NCBI GenBank assembly: GCA_020631735.1
Contig: CM036197.1
Location: forward strand, 50,441,056 to 50,505,055
From: Saccharum officinarum
Taxonomy: Eukaryota; Streptophyta; Magnoliopsida; Poales; Poaceae
Direction: 5' to 3'
DNA length: 64,000 bases
The position numbers were made by a program, and so were the translations under genes. Positions 22,901 to 35,630 of this stretch are shown piece by piece; the stretch's first letter is position 1, and each line of letters opens with the position of its first letter. The notes under the pieces were generated by a model that searched no databases, was not told where the DNA came from, and saw only the letters and a program-made list of their open reading frames with translations.

Positions 22901-24379
22901 GTTAGTACTCTCCACATGCTCGATGTAAGCCCTTCTATGGCTATTCTATTACGAGACGGACAACCATGCACTGGGAGTGGAGAGATGGTGGGAGTAGCGT
23001 GTACCCCCGTGACCAAGGGCTAGATTGAAGGAGTATTGTGCTCTCTGGTGGCATGGACCTGGACTCGTCTTGGAGGATCCGTCGTTTGGGTTGATATATG
23101 TAAGCTTAAGCGCTGCATATATCGTGTGGTTACGAAGCCCCAACTGGGTATAAAAGCGGTTCGAATCGTCGTTGCTCCACGAGAAAAGGAGACTTGATTT
23201 GAGCACCCTCAACATAGTTTAACAAGTGAAACTTGTTAAAGGAATGAAAGTGGTTGATCAGAAATGTTTGATCTAGATTAGGATCACTTAGATGATAGTG
23301 ACAACAAATATTGCTAAGTAAAAAATGTGAAAGTAGAAATCTACTTTAGTAAAGCTTTTACGCAAAGAAACTCTTGAATCTTGCTGGAACCTTACCTTGA
23401 TCCCCTTTAGCATGCATGCCTGAGTTTCTCCTCTCTTTTCGTCGAGTCAATCTTGTTGAGTACTTTTGTACTCAGGTTTGTTAAACCCTTGTTGCAGGTA
23501 CATCTCATGAGCAGGTGTGTTTCAGATCCTGCTGCATGACTGTCTTTATAGTAAGCGACGACGAGTAGTGTGTTTGGCTCTTGGGCAGGTGAAAGGTCCT
23601 TGTTTGATTTTGGTAATTGAGTGACAACTTAGGTGGACTAATATGTGGTTATGTGAGATACACAAGAGATTAGTCCACAGATGATTGTGTCATGAAGGAG
23701 CTCATTGCATATGAGACATGACATGGAGTCATGTGACCAAGGTGGCTAAGATCAAGATGAGGCTTAGCTCGACGGACCGGTTGCAAGTGTGAAGGGCAAG
23801 TCGAAGGCTTTGGAGCGATGGACCGTGAGGCGGTGAAGCTTGAGCAAGACTTGGCGCCGATGGACCGACACAACGGTGAAGAGCAAGTGAGGTCAAGATC
23901 GATGGACCAAGGTCACATGATGATATGAAGTGGATCATATCATTTGTGATAGGGTTGATGCATGTGTTGCATCAACGTCGAAGGAGATGGAGTGGAATAC
24001 GCAAGGCAAAGGTATAACGTAGGGCATTTCCATTTCACCAGTCATAGGTGTGTAGAGAAGTTGATGATCGGGTTTAGGATAGATGGTCGTACTATCAAGA
24101 GGGGCAAACTTATTTACATATCGGTCATCTAGTGCCACTTGAGCGATCTAACTTTGCATACGTGTTAGAATCGAGTGGCGAGGCAAGTTGAGTGCCTAAC
24201 TTCTTCAATAAAATGATTATGAAAATGCTAACACACATGCACAAGGTGGTGATCACTTGGTGGTGTTAGCACATTTGCGATGGTGGTGGAGTTTGAGCGG
24301 TAGAGAGGGTTTCGAGGAGTTGAAATGCCTATTTTCCACTACGCCGGAAGTCGGAAAAGAAACAGAGGCGAACGGAGGT

Positions 24380-24875
24380 CATAGAGGTGACCGGACGCTG
24401 CACCGGACGCGGTCATGGTATGACCGGACGCGTCCGGTCAGTACAGCGCAGACGCGGGTGTTAGGGTTTGTAACCGGCGCGTCCGGTTAATCGCGGGACC
24501 GGCGCGTCCGGTCATGCGCCCAGTGGGAATTGCAGAACGTAAGGATGATCGGACGCGCGGCGCGTCCGGTCACACATGATCGGACGCATCCGATCGTTGA
24601 AGGTGCTTACTAGACTCTAACCGAACGCTGGCACTGTCGCGTCCGGTCGTCACAAGGAGCGCGTCCGGTCATGTCGTTGCACGCGCGGTCCTGTGCGATC
24701 GGCGCGTCCGGTCGTTGCCAGGGGCGCGTCCGGTCTTGCCAGCGGCGCGTCCGGTCATGTCAGCGGCGCGTCCGGTCGCTGGTTTGACCGTTGGAGGTCA
24801 GTGACCGTTGGAGAATCGGGCGCGACTGAGCGCGTCCGGTCAGTTACGACCGGCGCGTCCGGTCGTCCCGAAATC
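24380..24875 (+). promoter_or_regulatory. CG-rich repeated palindrome array in B1 5' LTR
   Basis: About a dozen copies of CGCGTCCGGT occur here, some forming the full palindrome GACCGGACGCGTCCGGTC (24422-24439). They are irregularly spaced just upstream of the TATA box. Repeated palindromes rich in CG and CNG sites, placed upstream of the LTR promoter, are a described hallmark of Sireviruses. Their role is inferred to be in promoter function or as methylation targets. Confidence 0.8.
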
Positions 24876-24915
24876 TGCCCAGTGAAGGGGTAACGGCTCT
24901 ATTTGACCGTGGGGT

Positions 24916-24923
24916 TATAAATA
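24916..24923 (+). promoter_or_regulatory. TATA box of B1 5' LTR
   Basis: TATAAATA lies just downstream of the palindromic array. Transcription, and therefore the R region, would start about 30 bp further on, near the GAGCACAC sequence at 24952. Confidence 0.65.
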
Positions 24924-26005
24924 GATGCCTTGGCCGGTCGTGGCCGGGAACTGAGCACACTTTGGCCTTGGTGGCTTATGTGGTTGTGCTTGGAAGCCCT
25001 CTAACTCACTCATGCTTGATAGTGTTCATCGAATCGAGTGAGAGAGCGATTCTAGTGCGTTGCATCGAGAGGATTGCATCGAGTGGCACTAGGTGATCGT
25101 GTTGCAAGCCGGTGGTGCTTGTTACTCTTGGAGGTTGCCACCTCCTAGACGGCTTGGTGGCTTGCGACTCCGTTGAAGCACGCGTGGAGATTGTGCGTGG
25201 CTCCGGAGGAGGATTTGTGAGGGGAATTGTGCTCACCCTGCGGGGATCGCGAAGAGCAACTCTAGTAAAGCTCGTGGCTTGGAGGATCCCCATCTTGAGA
25301 GTGGATGTGCGGCACCCGCTGAGGGTTTGACTCTTGATAGTCAATTAGCTCGTGATCCATTAAGTGGGTGTATCGCCACAACGGGGACTAGTTTGGTGGC
25401 AACCAAGTAAACCTCGGTGAAAAACCACCGTGTCAACCTTGTGTACTTCTTCTCGGTGGTTTGCTTTCGATTCACAAGCTTGTATTTACTTTCATATACT
25501 TGTGCTTGTGTAGTTGCTCTTGTAACTAGTTGGCTTGTGTAGTTTGCTAGTTACGTTCTTACTTGTGTAGCATAGAAGTAGCAACCGTTGCGTGGCTAAT
25601 TTGGTTTGTGTAACCTTGTTAGTCATATTGCTTAGTTTATGTAGCTAAGTAATTTGTGCTCTCCAGTTTGGCATTAGTTGCCTTGCTATTGAGCATTGCT
25701 AGTGAGCATAGGTGGCTTCGTGCTTTTGCTTACTAGAATTGTGTAGGAGCTTCCCGGCTTTGCTAAAGTACTAGTGCATAGGTTTGTGTGACCTTGCTCT
25801 AGAATTGTTTAGGAGAGCTCTTGCTAAGGAAAGCACCTTAGTTACTAATTAGGATCTTTGTGAGGTGCTTGTGAACTTAGATAGAGGAGTGTAGTCTTGG
25901 CTAGACCGATAGTTTTAATTCCGCATTTATTTTGGTTTGCCGACGTGATCATTTTTAGAAAGGACTATTCACCCCCCCTCTAGTCCGCCATCTCGACCCT
26001 TCAAT

Positions 26006-26018
26006 TGGTATCAGAGCC
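26006..26018 (+). other. B1 primer-binding site (initiator Met tRNA)
   Basis: TGGTATCAGAGCC begins two bases after the LTR end. It is complementary to the 3' end of plant initiator methionine tRNA, the usual primer of Ty1/copia elements. Confidence 0.9.
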
Positions 26019-29000
26019 CGGTCTCTCATTTGTGGTCTTCATCGACCCGAGAGGATGGCGGAATATGGACTAGATGTTGATTGTCCTCACATGTTTGATA
26101 GCACACACTTTGCACGGTGGAAAAATTGGATGATATGCAATTTTAAGTTTATTTGCCCTCAAATATGGTGGATGGTAGATGTAGGCTTTTCTCATGTGTT
26201 GAATGAAGATAATCTAACTCAAGCACAAGAGAAATGCCTAGATCTTGACATCCAAGCTACTAACATCATGTATAGATCTTTAGATGATAGCATCTTTGGT
26301 AAGATCATTGTAACAGAACCATCCAAATTATAAGAGCACAAGTCTAAAAACAATCGCCGAAGCGATCAAATTCTCAAACTTGAGCCCATATAACTCCGGT
26401 AGTCCACGAAATCATGAGGAATTTCAAACAAAACCGAGAGCAACCAAGATCGTAGTGATTCAACATAACACAGCACTTGTTATAACAGTTCATAAGTAGT
26501 TCTCATACATCGGAGTACGAATAAGTTATTACAAACCAAATTAGAAATAGCGGAAGCAACATAGTTTTGAAAACACATTTAGTGTAAATACTGCCAGTGC
26601 GTAGTCACATCCTGCAAAAGCATATTAGAAGAGAAACTACAGAGACCATGCCCATGATCTAGTCTTCACACCAAACAGCGAAGACAGTACTTCAGGTAAC
26701 CAGTAAGAATCTACTACCTGCAACAAGGTGGGAATAAACCCTGAGTACGGGAAGGTACTCAGCTAGACTTACCCGTCAAAAACCAGAAATAAAGTGACAC
26801 CAAGGAGTATGCAAGGCTTTATAAAGTGGGCTAGCTTGACATATTTGCATAAAAGCTTAGGTACAGATAAATAATCATTATTGCTTTAAGCATCAAGTTA
26901 ATCATTATTAACCTATCCTCTAGATTAGTACATGTACTATAGCAATCACTTGATTCAGCTAAACAAACAATAGTAACCATATCAGGTTTATAAGGCCATC
27001 ATTATATCATCATCATCTTCAGAACCATCAGTAGATTTAGTGAAATCTACGTTGCCTCTGCTATGTCAAGTTTCTCACTAACTGGGAGAGACGGCGATTC
27101 GAATCGATTCCAACTCAGCTGAGGGGGGTATTCCTAACACCAACCGGGCATACTTTGCAAGAGTCGTCAACAGTCACCTTTGGTACAACTCAGGATGGGC
27201 CCAAACAGCGCCGCACTCTCAGGGATTCCAGTGGCCAGGAAGCTCAGGACTTTTAACTCACCTGCCCTTGGTCCCACCTGGCTCCCCTCCGAGGCGACTT
27301 ACACTTTTCGGCTTCGCAGCCTGAGTTGAGCTACTCGGCTTCGCGGTCGGCAACCTCAGGCCGGCCAGCTAAGTGTTAGGCTACGTTCAAAATGACAAAG
27401 GAAGTACAGCGGATCGGTCCTTAACCGACACCAACGGGGATAGTTCCACACCCAAGACCTCCATGCCTTGTTGCTTCACTATCGACATCCCGTCCGGTCT
27501 AAGTTCATTATTAACACTTGGTTCTTTTCCACGATAGCAAATATAGCCAACCGTGACCCAATACTTCCTATCTTACAGGTGATGGGAGATCACCTGACAT
27601 TACCGTTCTAATTAAGCAGGGCTAAGCATAGAGTCGATCCTGCCTACATAGGATTCAGGGATTCATATATCTAGACAAGGAATGATATAATGCAGTAAGG
27701 GTTCCAATCAACTCCTACCACTTAATGCAACAATACATATAACATATATAATTAATTGCTTTGAAAGTAAGAGGCTTATAATGCTCCGGGGCTTGCCTTG
27801 ACCGTACGAGGATGGTTCGAGGTTCAGCGCTCAACCACGGTTCCTTCGTCTCCTCGGGTTCCGTCGGACTAGGCCTCCTACCCACGAATTGGTTCCAACT
27901 CCACCGGGTACGTCTTGTGGAACCTTACCGTCGTCACGTTTCTCGGTACACCTATTACATGTGTATGCACCAATGAATCTCATGTATGCACAGATGTGAC
28001 ATGATGAGCTTATGAGCATGTATGCATGATGCATGTGATGAATAGTGCAATAATCTAAGCAATAAAAGTCAAGCTACAAGGTGCTCTATTCAAATTACTT
28101 TAAGAGTAGGTGCAATTTTCCTCTCTGGTATTAACATGTTTAAACATCTCTACGTAACCACTAAGTACCACAAAGATCATACTTAGCACACATATAACAA
28201 GTGCCAGCAATTTAGTGCATTGACATGTTGACCGCAGCAACTTATAAAGTCCATAACTAAAGCTCTCTAACTCCAATGGACATGCATGAGGACAATCTGA
28301 AAATCTTATGAAATTGTCCACAATTCATTCAAAAACATCTAAGTATGATTTTATCATTTACCAGGTCGAAATAGCACATACACAGAAACTGTTCTAAAAA
28401 GACAGAGAGCAAAATAATTCTGACTCGAACTTTGAACAGCTGCCAATTCTAAACCATGAGTCCAAATGTCACCAAATTTTATCAGCAACTAGTTCATAAA
28501 GTTCTTAACAACTTTGTTATAATTAACCCAACATGAAAGCATCATTATCATAGGCTAATTTTCTTAACTAGCAAATCTGTCCAGAATGGCAGGTTCTCAA
28601 AATTAAATAATTAATGATGATGCAAAAGCACAATTGGACCAAACCAACTTTACTAAAAGCTAGAGCATGTTAAAGTAACACCAGATCATATCATGTTACT
28701 TGCATAATCATTTGTTTAATCGACCTTTTCTATTTATTTAATTGCATAGGCATAAAGGGTAATAAATATAAAAGGTTCCTAGAAAATTCTAATAAAATTA
28801 CAGAGGCACATCCATGGTACCAGGAGGCTACCATAAAAATTTTATCTCAATTTGACAAGTATAATTGGAGATATCATAATAAACAAAAGTATAAGCAATA
28901 TAAAGCATATACAAAAAGAGAATTTATAAATGAAGCATGTGACCTCCGAAATTCCTGAAAATTTAACTAGAGTAACATCAAAGCATGCTTATCACCTCAC

Positions 29001-30602
29001 AAAAATTTCATGGCCAAAGGATTAATACACAGAGAGCTACAAATATATCTAAATCACCTAATTAAATAAAGTGCTTATCAAAAATAATTACCAACTTCAG
29101 AAAACATAAAGTAACATGCCATATTTTATTTCACTACTGTAAAGTACACATCTCGAGGATTCTAGAAAGTCCTCATTTTCCTTTTTATGTTTTTTCTACT
29201 ATTTTCTATGGGTTTACAAAATTCAACACAACATTTTACCTTCTGGAAAAAAAACAAAACCAAAACTGAAACGGGCCTAAACTAAACAGGCCCGCGCTCT
29301 GCTGCTCCGGTCAGCCCGCTAAGTGGCCCATCTAGGCAAGGTAGGGAGGCCGGCGCTGACATGGGGGTCTCGCTCTTCAAAGGCACAGAGGCAGGGGAGG
29401 AGGTCCGGTGAGCAAAAGCTCACCGTCGGCGGCTTCCCCGACGAAACCGAGTACACCCTTGTGCTCGTCGCACCAAGGCGATTTGATTGAGGTGCCAGGA
29501 TGGGTTGCGGGTGTAGGGTCGAGATGGCGGACTAGAGGGGGGGTGAATAGTCCTTTCTAAAACTTAAGCGTGTTGGCTAACCAAAAACAAATGCGGAATT
29601 AAACTTATTGGTCTAGCCAAGACTTCACCCCTCTAACTAAGTTCACAAGCACCTCACAAAGATCCTAATTAAGCAACTAAGGTGCTTTCCTTAGCAAGAG
29701 CTCTCCTATTTAATTCTAGAGCAAGGTCACACAAACCTATGCACTAGTACTATGCAAACAAGAGGGAGCTCCTACACAATTCTAGTAAGCAAAGCGCACA
29801 AAGCCTAAGCTCACTAGCAGTGCTCAATAACAAGGCAACTAATGCCAAATTAGAGAGCGCAAAGCACTTAGCTACACAAACTAAGCAATGTGACTAACAA
29901 GGTTACACAAACCAAATTAATCACGCAAAGGGGAAGCTTCTAGCTACACAAGCAAGAAGACAACTAGCAAGCTACACAAGCAAACTAGTTACGAGAGCAA
30001 CTACACAAGCACAAGTATATATGAAAGTAAATACAAGCTTGTGTTGCACGAAGGCAAACCACCGAGAAGAGTAGACAAAGTTGACACGGTGATTTTCTCC
30101 CGAGGTTCACTTGGATGCCACCAAGCTACGTCCCCGTTGTGTCGACCAACACTTAGATGGTTCCTCGGTGTGACCCTCAAGTCACTTGCCCCTCAAGGCA
30201 CGCCCCGCAAGGCACCGCAAGACACCACTCTCAAGTGAGGTAACTCAATGACACGCTCAACTAGAGTTGCTCTTCGCGATCCCCGCGGGGTGAGCACAAT
30301 CCCCCTCACAAAGCTTCTCCGGAGCCTCGCACAATCTTCTTGCGAGCTTCGTCGGAGCCACAAGCCACCAAAGCCGTCTAGGAGGTGGCAACCTCCAAGA
30401 GTAACAAGCACTACCGGCTTGCAACACGAACACCTAGTGCCACTCGATGCAACCTCACGATGCAATCGCACTAGAATCGCTCTCTCACTCGATCCGATGA
30501 ACACTATCAAGCATGAGTGAGTTAGAGGGCTCCCAAGCACTACCACACAAGCCACCAAGGCTAAAGTGTGCTCAGCACACGGCCACAGCCGGCCAAGGCA
30601 TC

Positions 30603-30610
30603 TATTTATA
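30603..30610 (-). promoter_or_regulatory. TATA box of B2 3' LTR
   Basis: TATAAATA reads on the - strand immediately downstream of the palindromic array. Its position and surroundings equal those in the B1 LTRs. Confidence 0.65.
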
Positions 30611-30663
30611 ACCCCACGTTCAAATAGAGCCGTTGCACACACTTGTCCATTTTCTGCGGGAGC

Positions 30664-31165
30664 ACCGGACGCGCCGGTCGTGACACACCGGACGCGCTCA
30701 ACCGCGTCCGGTGCCCCTGCGACGTCCACGTGTTCACCGAATTCAAATTCGTCCGTTAGATCTTCCAACGGTCACTGCGCGCAACGGTCAAACGAGCCAC
30801 CGGACGCGCTGTTGCGAACCACCGGACGCGCCGGTGCGCACAGTTCCCGCGCCCGCGAAGACAAGACCGGACGCGCTGCTCGCAACCACCGGACGCCACA
30901 GTACCCGCGTCCGGTGCGAGTCCAGTAAGCTCCCGAGACCACCGGACGCGTCCGATGGTGTGACACCGGACGCGCACCGCGTCCGACGTCCTTGTTTCCC
31001 TCAGGGCGCAAGACCGGACGCGCCGGTCCCGTGGGTCACCGGACGCGCCGGTGCCAAACCCTAGCTCGCGCGCCTGACGCCCGACGCTGCACTGACCGGA
31101 CGCGCCGGTCGCACAGAGCCCGCGTCCGGTGCAGCGTCCGGTGCTGCGTCCGGTGCACCTCTGTG
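30664..31165 (-). promoter_or_regulatory. CG-rich repeated palindrome array in B2 3' LTR
   Basis: Many copies of CACCGGACGCG and CGCGTCCGGTG occur in both orientations, upstream of the TATA box on the - strand. The motif family is the same as in B1 but with a CACCGG outer half in place of GACCGG. Confidence 0.8.
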
Positions 31166-32300
31166 ACCTCGTTCGCCTCCGTTTCTTTTCCGACTTCCGG
31201 CGCAAAGGAAAATAGGCATTTCACTTCCCTGAAATCGCCTGAATCCCGCGCTCGCACGTTCGGCGGGAGAGAGAGTGGAACCCAAACCCCTCTCTATCCG
31301 CAAACCATAGTGCGACCAACGCCACCTTTGCAAATGTGCCAACACCATCAAGTGTACATCTCCATGTGCTTATGTGTTAGCTTTTTCTCAATCATTTTCA
31401 AAGGAGTTAGGCACTCAACTTGCCTCGCCACTCGATCCTAACACGTATGCACAGTTAGATCGCTCAAGTGGCACTAGATGACCGATATGCAAACAAGTTT
31501 GCCCCTCTTGATAGTACGGCCATCTATCCTAAACCCGGTCATAAACTTCTCTACACACCTATGACCGGTGAAATGGAAATGCCCTAGGTTATACCTTTGC
31601 CTTGCGCATTCCACTCCATCTCCTCCGATGTTGATGCATCACATGCACCAACCAATCACCAAATGATATGATTCACTTCATATTATCACGTGACCGTATT
31701 GGTTCATCGATCTTGATCTCACTTGCTTTTCACCGTTGCATTGGTCCGTCGGCGCCAAGTCTTGCCCAAGCTTCACCATCGCATGGTCCTTCGCTTCGAA
31801 GCCTCAACTTGCCCTTCTCCTTCACAACCGGTCCTTCGAGCCAAGCCTCATCTTGATCTTCTCCATCTTGGTCATATGACTCCATGTCATGTCTCATATG
31901 CAATGAGCTCCTTCATGACACCATCACATGTGGACTAATCTCCTTTGCCTTGAGCCCACTTTGTTTCTCCAAGTGATATGATCCACTTCACATCATCACA
32001 TGGCCGTCTCGATCCATCGACCTTGACTTCACTTGCTCTTCTCCGTTGCATCGGTCCGTCGGCGCCAAGTCTTGCTCAAGCTTCACCATCGCATGGTCCC
32101 TCGCTTCAAAGCCTCGACTTGCCCTTCACCCTCACAACCGGTCCATCGAGCCAAGCATCACTTCGGTCTTCATCATCTTGGTCACATGAGTTAATGTCGT
32201 GTCTCATATTCAATGACCACCTTTATCTAAATCATCCACTTAGATACAAAGGTTAGTCCTAGGTTTCATCAATTAGCCAAAACCAAACTAGGGACTTTCA

Positions 32301-32314
32301 ATCTCCCCCTTTTT
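32301..32314 (-). other. B2 polypurine tract
   Basis: AAAAAGGGGGAGAT on the - strand abuts the 3' LTR. It would prime plus-strand DNA synthesis. Further AGGGGGAG-like copies occur on the - strand inside the element near 32450, 32890 and 33035. Confidence 0.85.
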
Positions 32315-35300
32315 GGTAATTGATGACAACCCTCACAAAGATGATTTTGATAATAAAAGTTTTGAACTTGTCATACTTGTCCAATCGTTTTGCTCATAAG
32401 TAAAGTTTGGACAATTATCACAAGCTCGGTTTTGGTAGCATTAGCTCCCCCTACATATGTGCATAGAGTTTGGATTGAAAGCTTTGCACATATGCATGGA
32501 TAGAAGTGTTGGGAGAGTAATTCTACCAAAATGATGCTAAGGTGTAAGAAATAGACCTTTGAAGCGTGATACCAATCGGAGTTGCATTTTACACCATCCT
32601 TAGCATCATGAAGTAACTAGACATCCATCAAAACTCAAGAACCCGTGAGATCAACATTATAGTAAAGGTTCTTGAATCACTTGTAAAGATTAAGGCATGT
32701 CTAGATACTACATGTAAACTCATGTAAACTATTCCTATGCATGCTAGTAGATCATTTCATCATTCAAGTTCTATACTAGCATTGCACCACACAAGCATGC
32801 ATATTGAATTTAAGAACTTTATGCATTGCAAGCAAGCACATGAATTATGCACATATCAAATGTAATCAATCAAAGTTCATGAGCTTGCTCCCCCTACTTG
32901 TGTGCTTTCTTTGTCCAAGAATATTTGATCCTCTTACATTCTTCAATGTTGCTCCCTTTTTGTCCATGCCCAATCTTTCCAATCTCTCCCCGAAGCACAA
33001 AAAACTTTCATATCTTTGTCCAATTTCTCCCCCTTTGTCATCAATTTCCATAAAAGGTGTGCTTCTCATTGATGCAAAGGCTAGCATTGGGGTAGATGGT
33101 TGAGACGTGAATCTTGCATTTTTGATGGACATTACCACATATGTTGGAATGACAAACTTTATGGTTGCTCTTGAGATACCACATAGGATCTTTGACCTTG
33201 ATACCAATCGGTGGGGCTCCTCCCCTATGTCATAGCATGTGTCATTCACTTGAGATATCATTTGAAGATGAGGGTAGCATTGCTTGATTTGATCACTTAA
33301 AGTTGAGGATCACTTGTGAAACCATCGTCTTGCATGAATGATACTACGTGAGGATACCATGAGTAGAAATGTGATACCATTTGAAAGAATTTTCTAGTAT
33401 GGATCCACTTTGAAGGATTTGGCAATAATATTCACTTCTTGAACATTTGCTATCTTCATGAGTACCATTTGTAAGATATTACTTGTAGATTGATGATCTA
33501 GACACCACTAGTGAATACCACTTGGAAGATCAATTTGAGTCTAGATACCACTTGAAACAAACTAGATATCTATTTTCATTTTTGTCTTGTGCTTGTACTC
33601 TTATCATTGTCATGAGCTTCTTGTATGACTTGAACTATGTTGATTTGCCTAAGATTCCAAGTCCGGTTTGATCCAATGACAAGCTTCTTCACTCCTCATG
33701 CTAAGGGTTATCTTGCCAATGTTGTACTTGTCACTTGTTAGCAATCCAAACTAGATCAAGTACTTGGGTTTACTAGCTCATGAATAAACTCATATACATA
33801 CCACTAGAACATTTAGACAATCAAGCAATAGTGGTAGGCTATGAATCTAAAATTTTCATTTGTCATGCATGATCCTAATAAGCATGTACTATATGCACTA
33901 ATCGCATACTAGTAAGGAATGAGATGATCATGCACATTGCAATGATACCTTTGCTATGTTGGAGTAGAGGATAGTCACATAGATTCCAATTCATTACTCC
34001 AATAGCAATATGAAGTCCAATTTATAAGCTTGGTGAAGACCAATCATCATAGATAAATCCATTCTTCACCCATATGAAAATGTAAACCACTTATGATCAA
34101 GTGCACTATCTCTTGAGTTGTGGTTGGCTTGCTTCATCCTTTTGATCAATGCTTGCATGAGAGAACTACTTAGAATACCACTTGAAATACATGACTAGCT
34201 CTCTTTTGGGTGTTGCTTGCTCTTTAGATCAATCCTTTTGATTGCTTCAACTAAGCATCACAAGTTCCTCGGATCACCACTTCCATGTTAGCCTTCCAAG
34301 TCCCAAACTTAGTTTCACCTACACATGGCGGCAAGCCCCTCACTAGGGAGAAGTGACCTTTCTCCAAAGAACCACTCTTGATACTCACTTGAAATGATAT
34401 AGTTTGATTGATCCAAATGATGAACTCAATCTTGATGAATAATCCTTGAATCTACATTTGAGTCCAACTCTTTCTACTTGTTTAAGTCCTTTTCTTTCTA
34501 CCAAATGATCTCTAATCATCACTAGAACTTAAACTTCATCTTCATCTTAAGTTTGATCTTGATCTTCAAATTGAGTACCAAATGAGTACACCAAGTACAT
34601 TCCATAATCAAATGTTCTTATACTCATTGCTTTTCATGCTTCTAGATCAATCCAAAACCAAACTTAGATACCTCAACCACTTATAAACATGTTTCCAACT
34701 TGAGGATCTTTCAATTAAAAGTGACTCTAGATTAATCCAATGATTTTCACTTTTCTGGCAGATTCTGTACCCTTCAAAGAATAATTCATATCTCCCAATG
34801 TACAGATCCAAATGCCATAAAATTTGGTGGAGATGTGCTTCACTAAGTCATATAGCAACTGTAAAAAATTGAACTTCTTTTGACTTCTAGATTGCTACTA
34901 GATTTCAAATCTTCCACCACTGCTACATGCTGAAAACTGCTGCACTATAGCTGACAAGATGCACTCTAAAACCGAAGCATCTCTTATCCACTTCTTATGA
35001 AATTTCTACAGCATCTTCTTTCATAAGTGTAGAGCATGTATACCAAATTTCAAGCCAATCCAAATAGATTTGTTCACTCAAACATGGCTAAGATCACTGC
35101 TAGCTCAGATTTTTAATTTTGGACAGATTTTAATACATTGAGCAATACTTCATCAAATATGAATCAAACTTGAAACTAACTTGTTTGAATACTTTCACAA
35201 GACATATATATCCATTCAATCCACTTACTAAAGGTCATCTCATGAACTTATCCAACCCAAATCAATCCAAACTTGATTGCTAAGCATTTAATCCATTCAA

Positions 35301-35630
35301 TCATCTCATAGCAAGCAACATTGCATATATATCCAATTCAATCAACTCATATGCACCCAAATAAAATAATCAACAAGAGATATACCTTGGTTAGCTCATG
35401 ATTATTCATAGCAAGCTTTCAACTTGAATATTTGCAAGCCATCAAATATGATTCCAAATCACCACAACTTTGATTATTGCACTTGTATGTTGTAGTACTT
35501 TGGACTTCACTTATTTTGACTTGGCATTGGGATGGAATATGCACTAAGCTTTAAAACTTGATTCAACATATGATGACCAATATGAATCCAAATGAATCAA
35601 GCCTCCAATGCCGATGGTACCTACAAACAA
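32315..35630 (-). other. B2 non-coding internal region in place of pol
   Basis: About 3.3 kb between the gag stop and the polypurine tract has no long frame and no protease, integrase, reverse transcriptase or RNase H motif in any frame. It is homologous along its length to the 43974-47289 region of B1. This shows that the missing pol is a family feature and not a private deletion. Several AGGGGGAG purine motifs lie in its last third. Confidence 0.8.

Larger units (their letters stand above)
23590..26003 (+). repeat. B1 5' LTR
   Basis: The 2,414-bp LTR begins TGAAAGGTCC and ends GACCCTTCA, imperfect inverted ends. It contains a CG-rich palindromic array (24380-24875) followed by a TATA box, the order expected of U3. 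Compared with the 3' LTR it lacks about 50 bp near 24310 and has one additional array unit near 24740. Confidence 0.9.
29512..32300 (-). repeat. B2 3' LTR
   Basis: The 2,789-bp LTR begins TGAAAGTCCC at 32300 and ends CCCTACA at 29512 on the - strand. It matches the LTR at 37515-40315 almost exactly. It has one fewer 12-bp GCTGCGTCCGGT unit near 31150, a 1-bp difference in a G run and a 1-bp difference near 30783. Confidence 0.95.

Noticed and set aside
24380..24875. CRISPR-like array of repeated CGCGTCCGGT
   Set aside because: The units are short, irregularly spaced and palindromic, lie in a plant LTR and occur in all four LTRs. This is an LTR promoter repeat.
26309..26333. Apparent gag frame continuing to 26333
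   Set aside because: The last codons are element A2 sequence. The true gag resumes at 42257.
30193..30768. 191-codon frame on the - strand inside the B2 3' LTR, repeated at 38195-38770 in the other LTR
   Set aside because: Its identity in both LTRs only reflects LTR duplication. It starts upstream of the TATA box, runs through the CG-rich array and has no recognisable domain.
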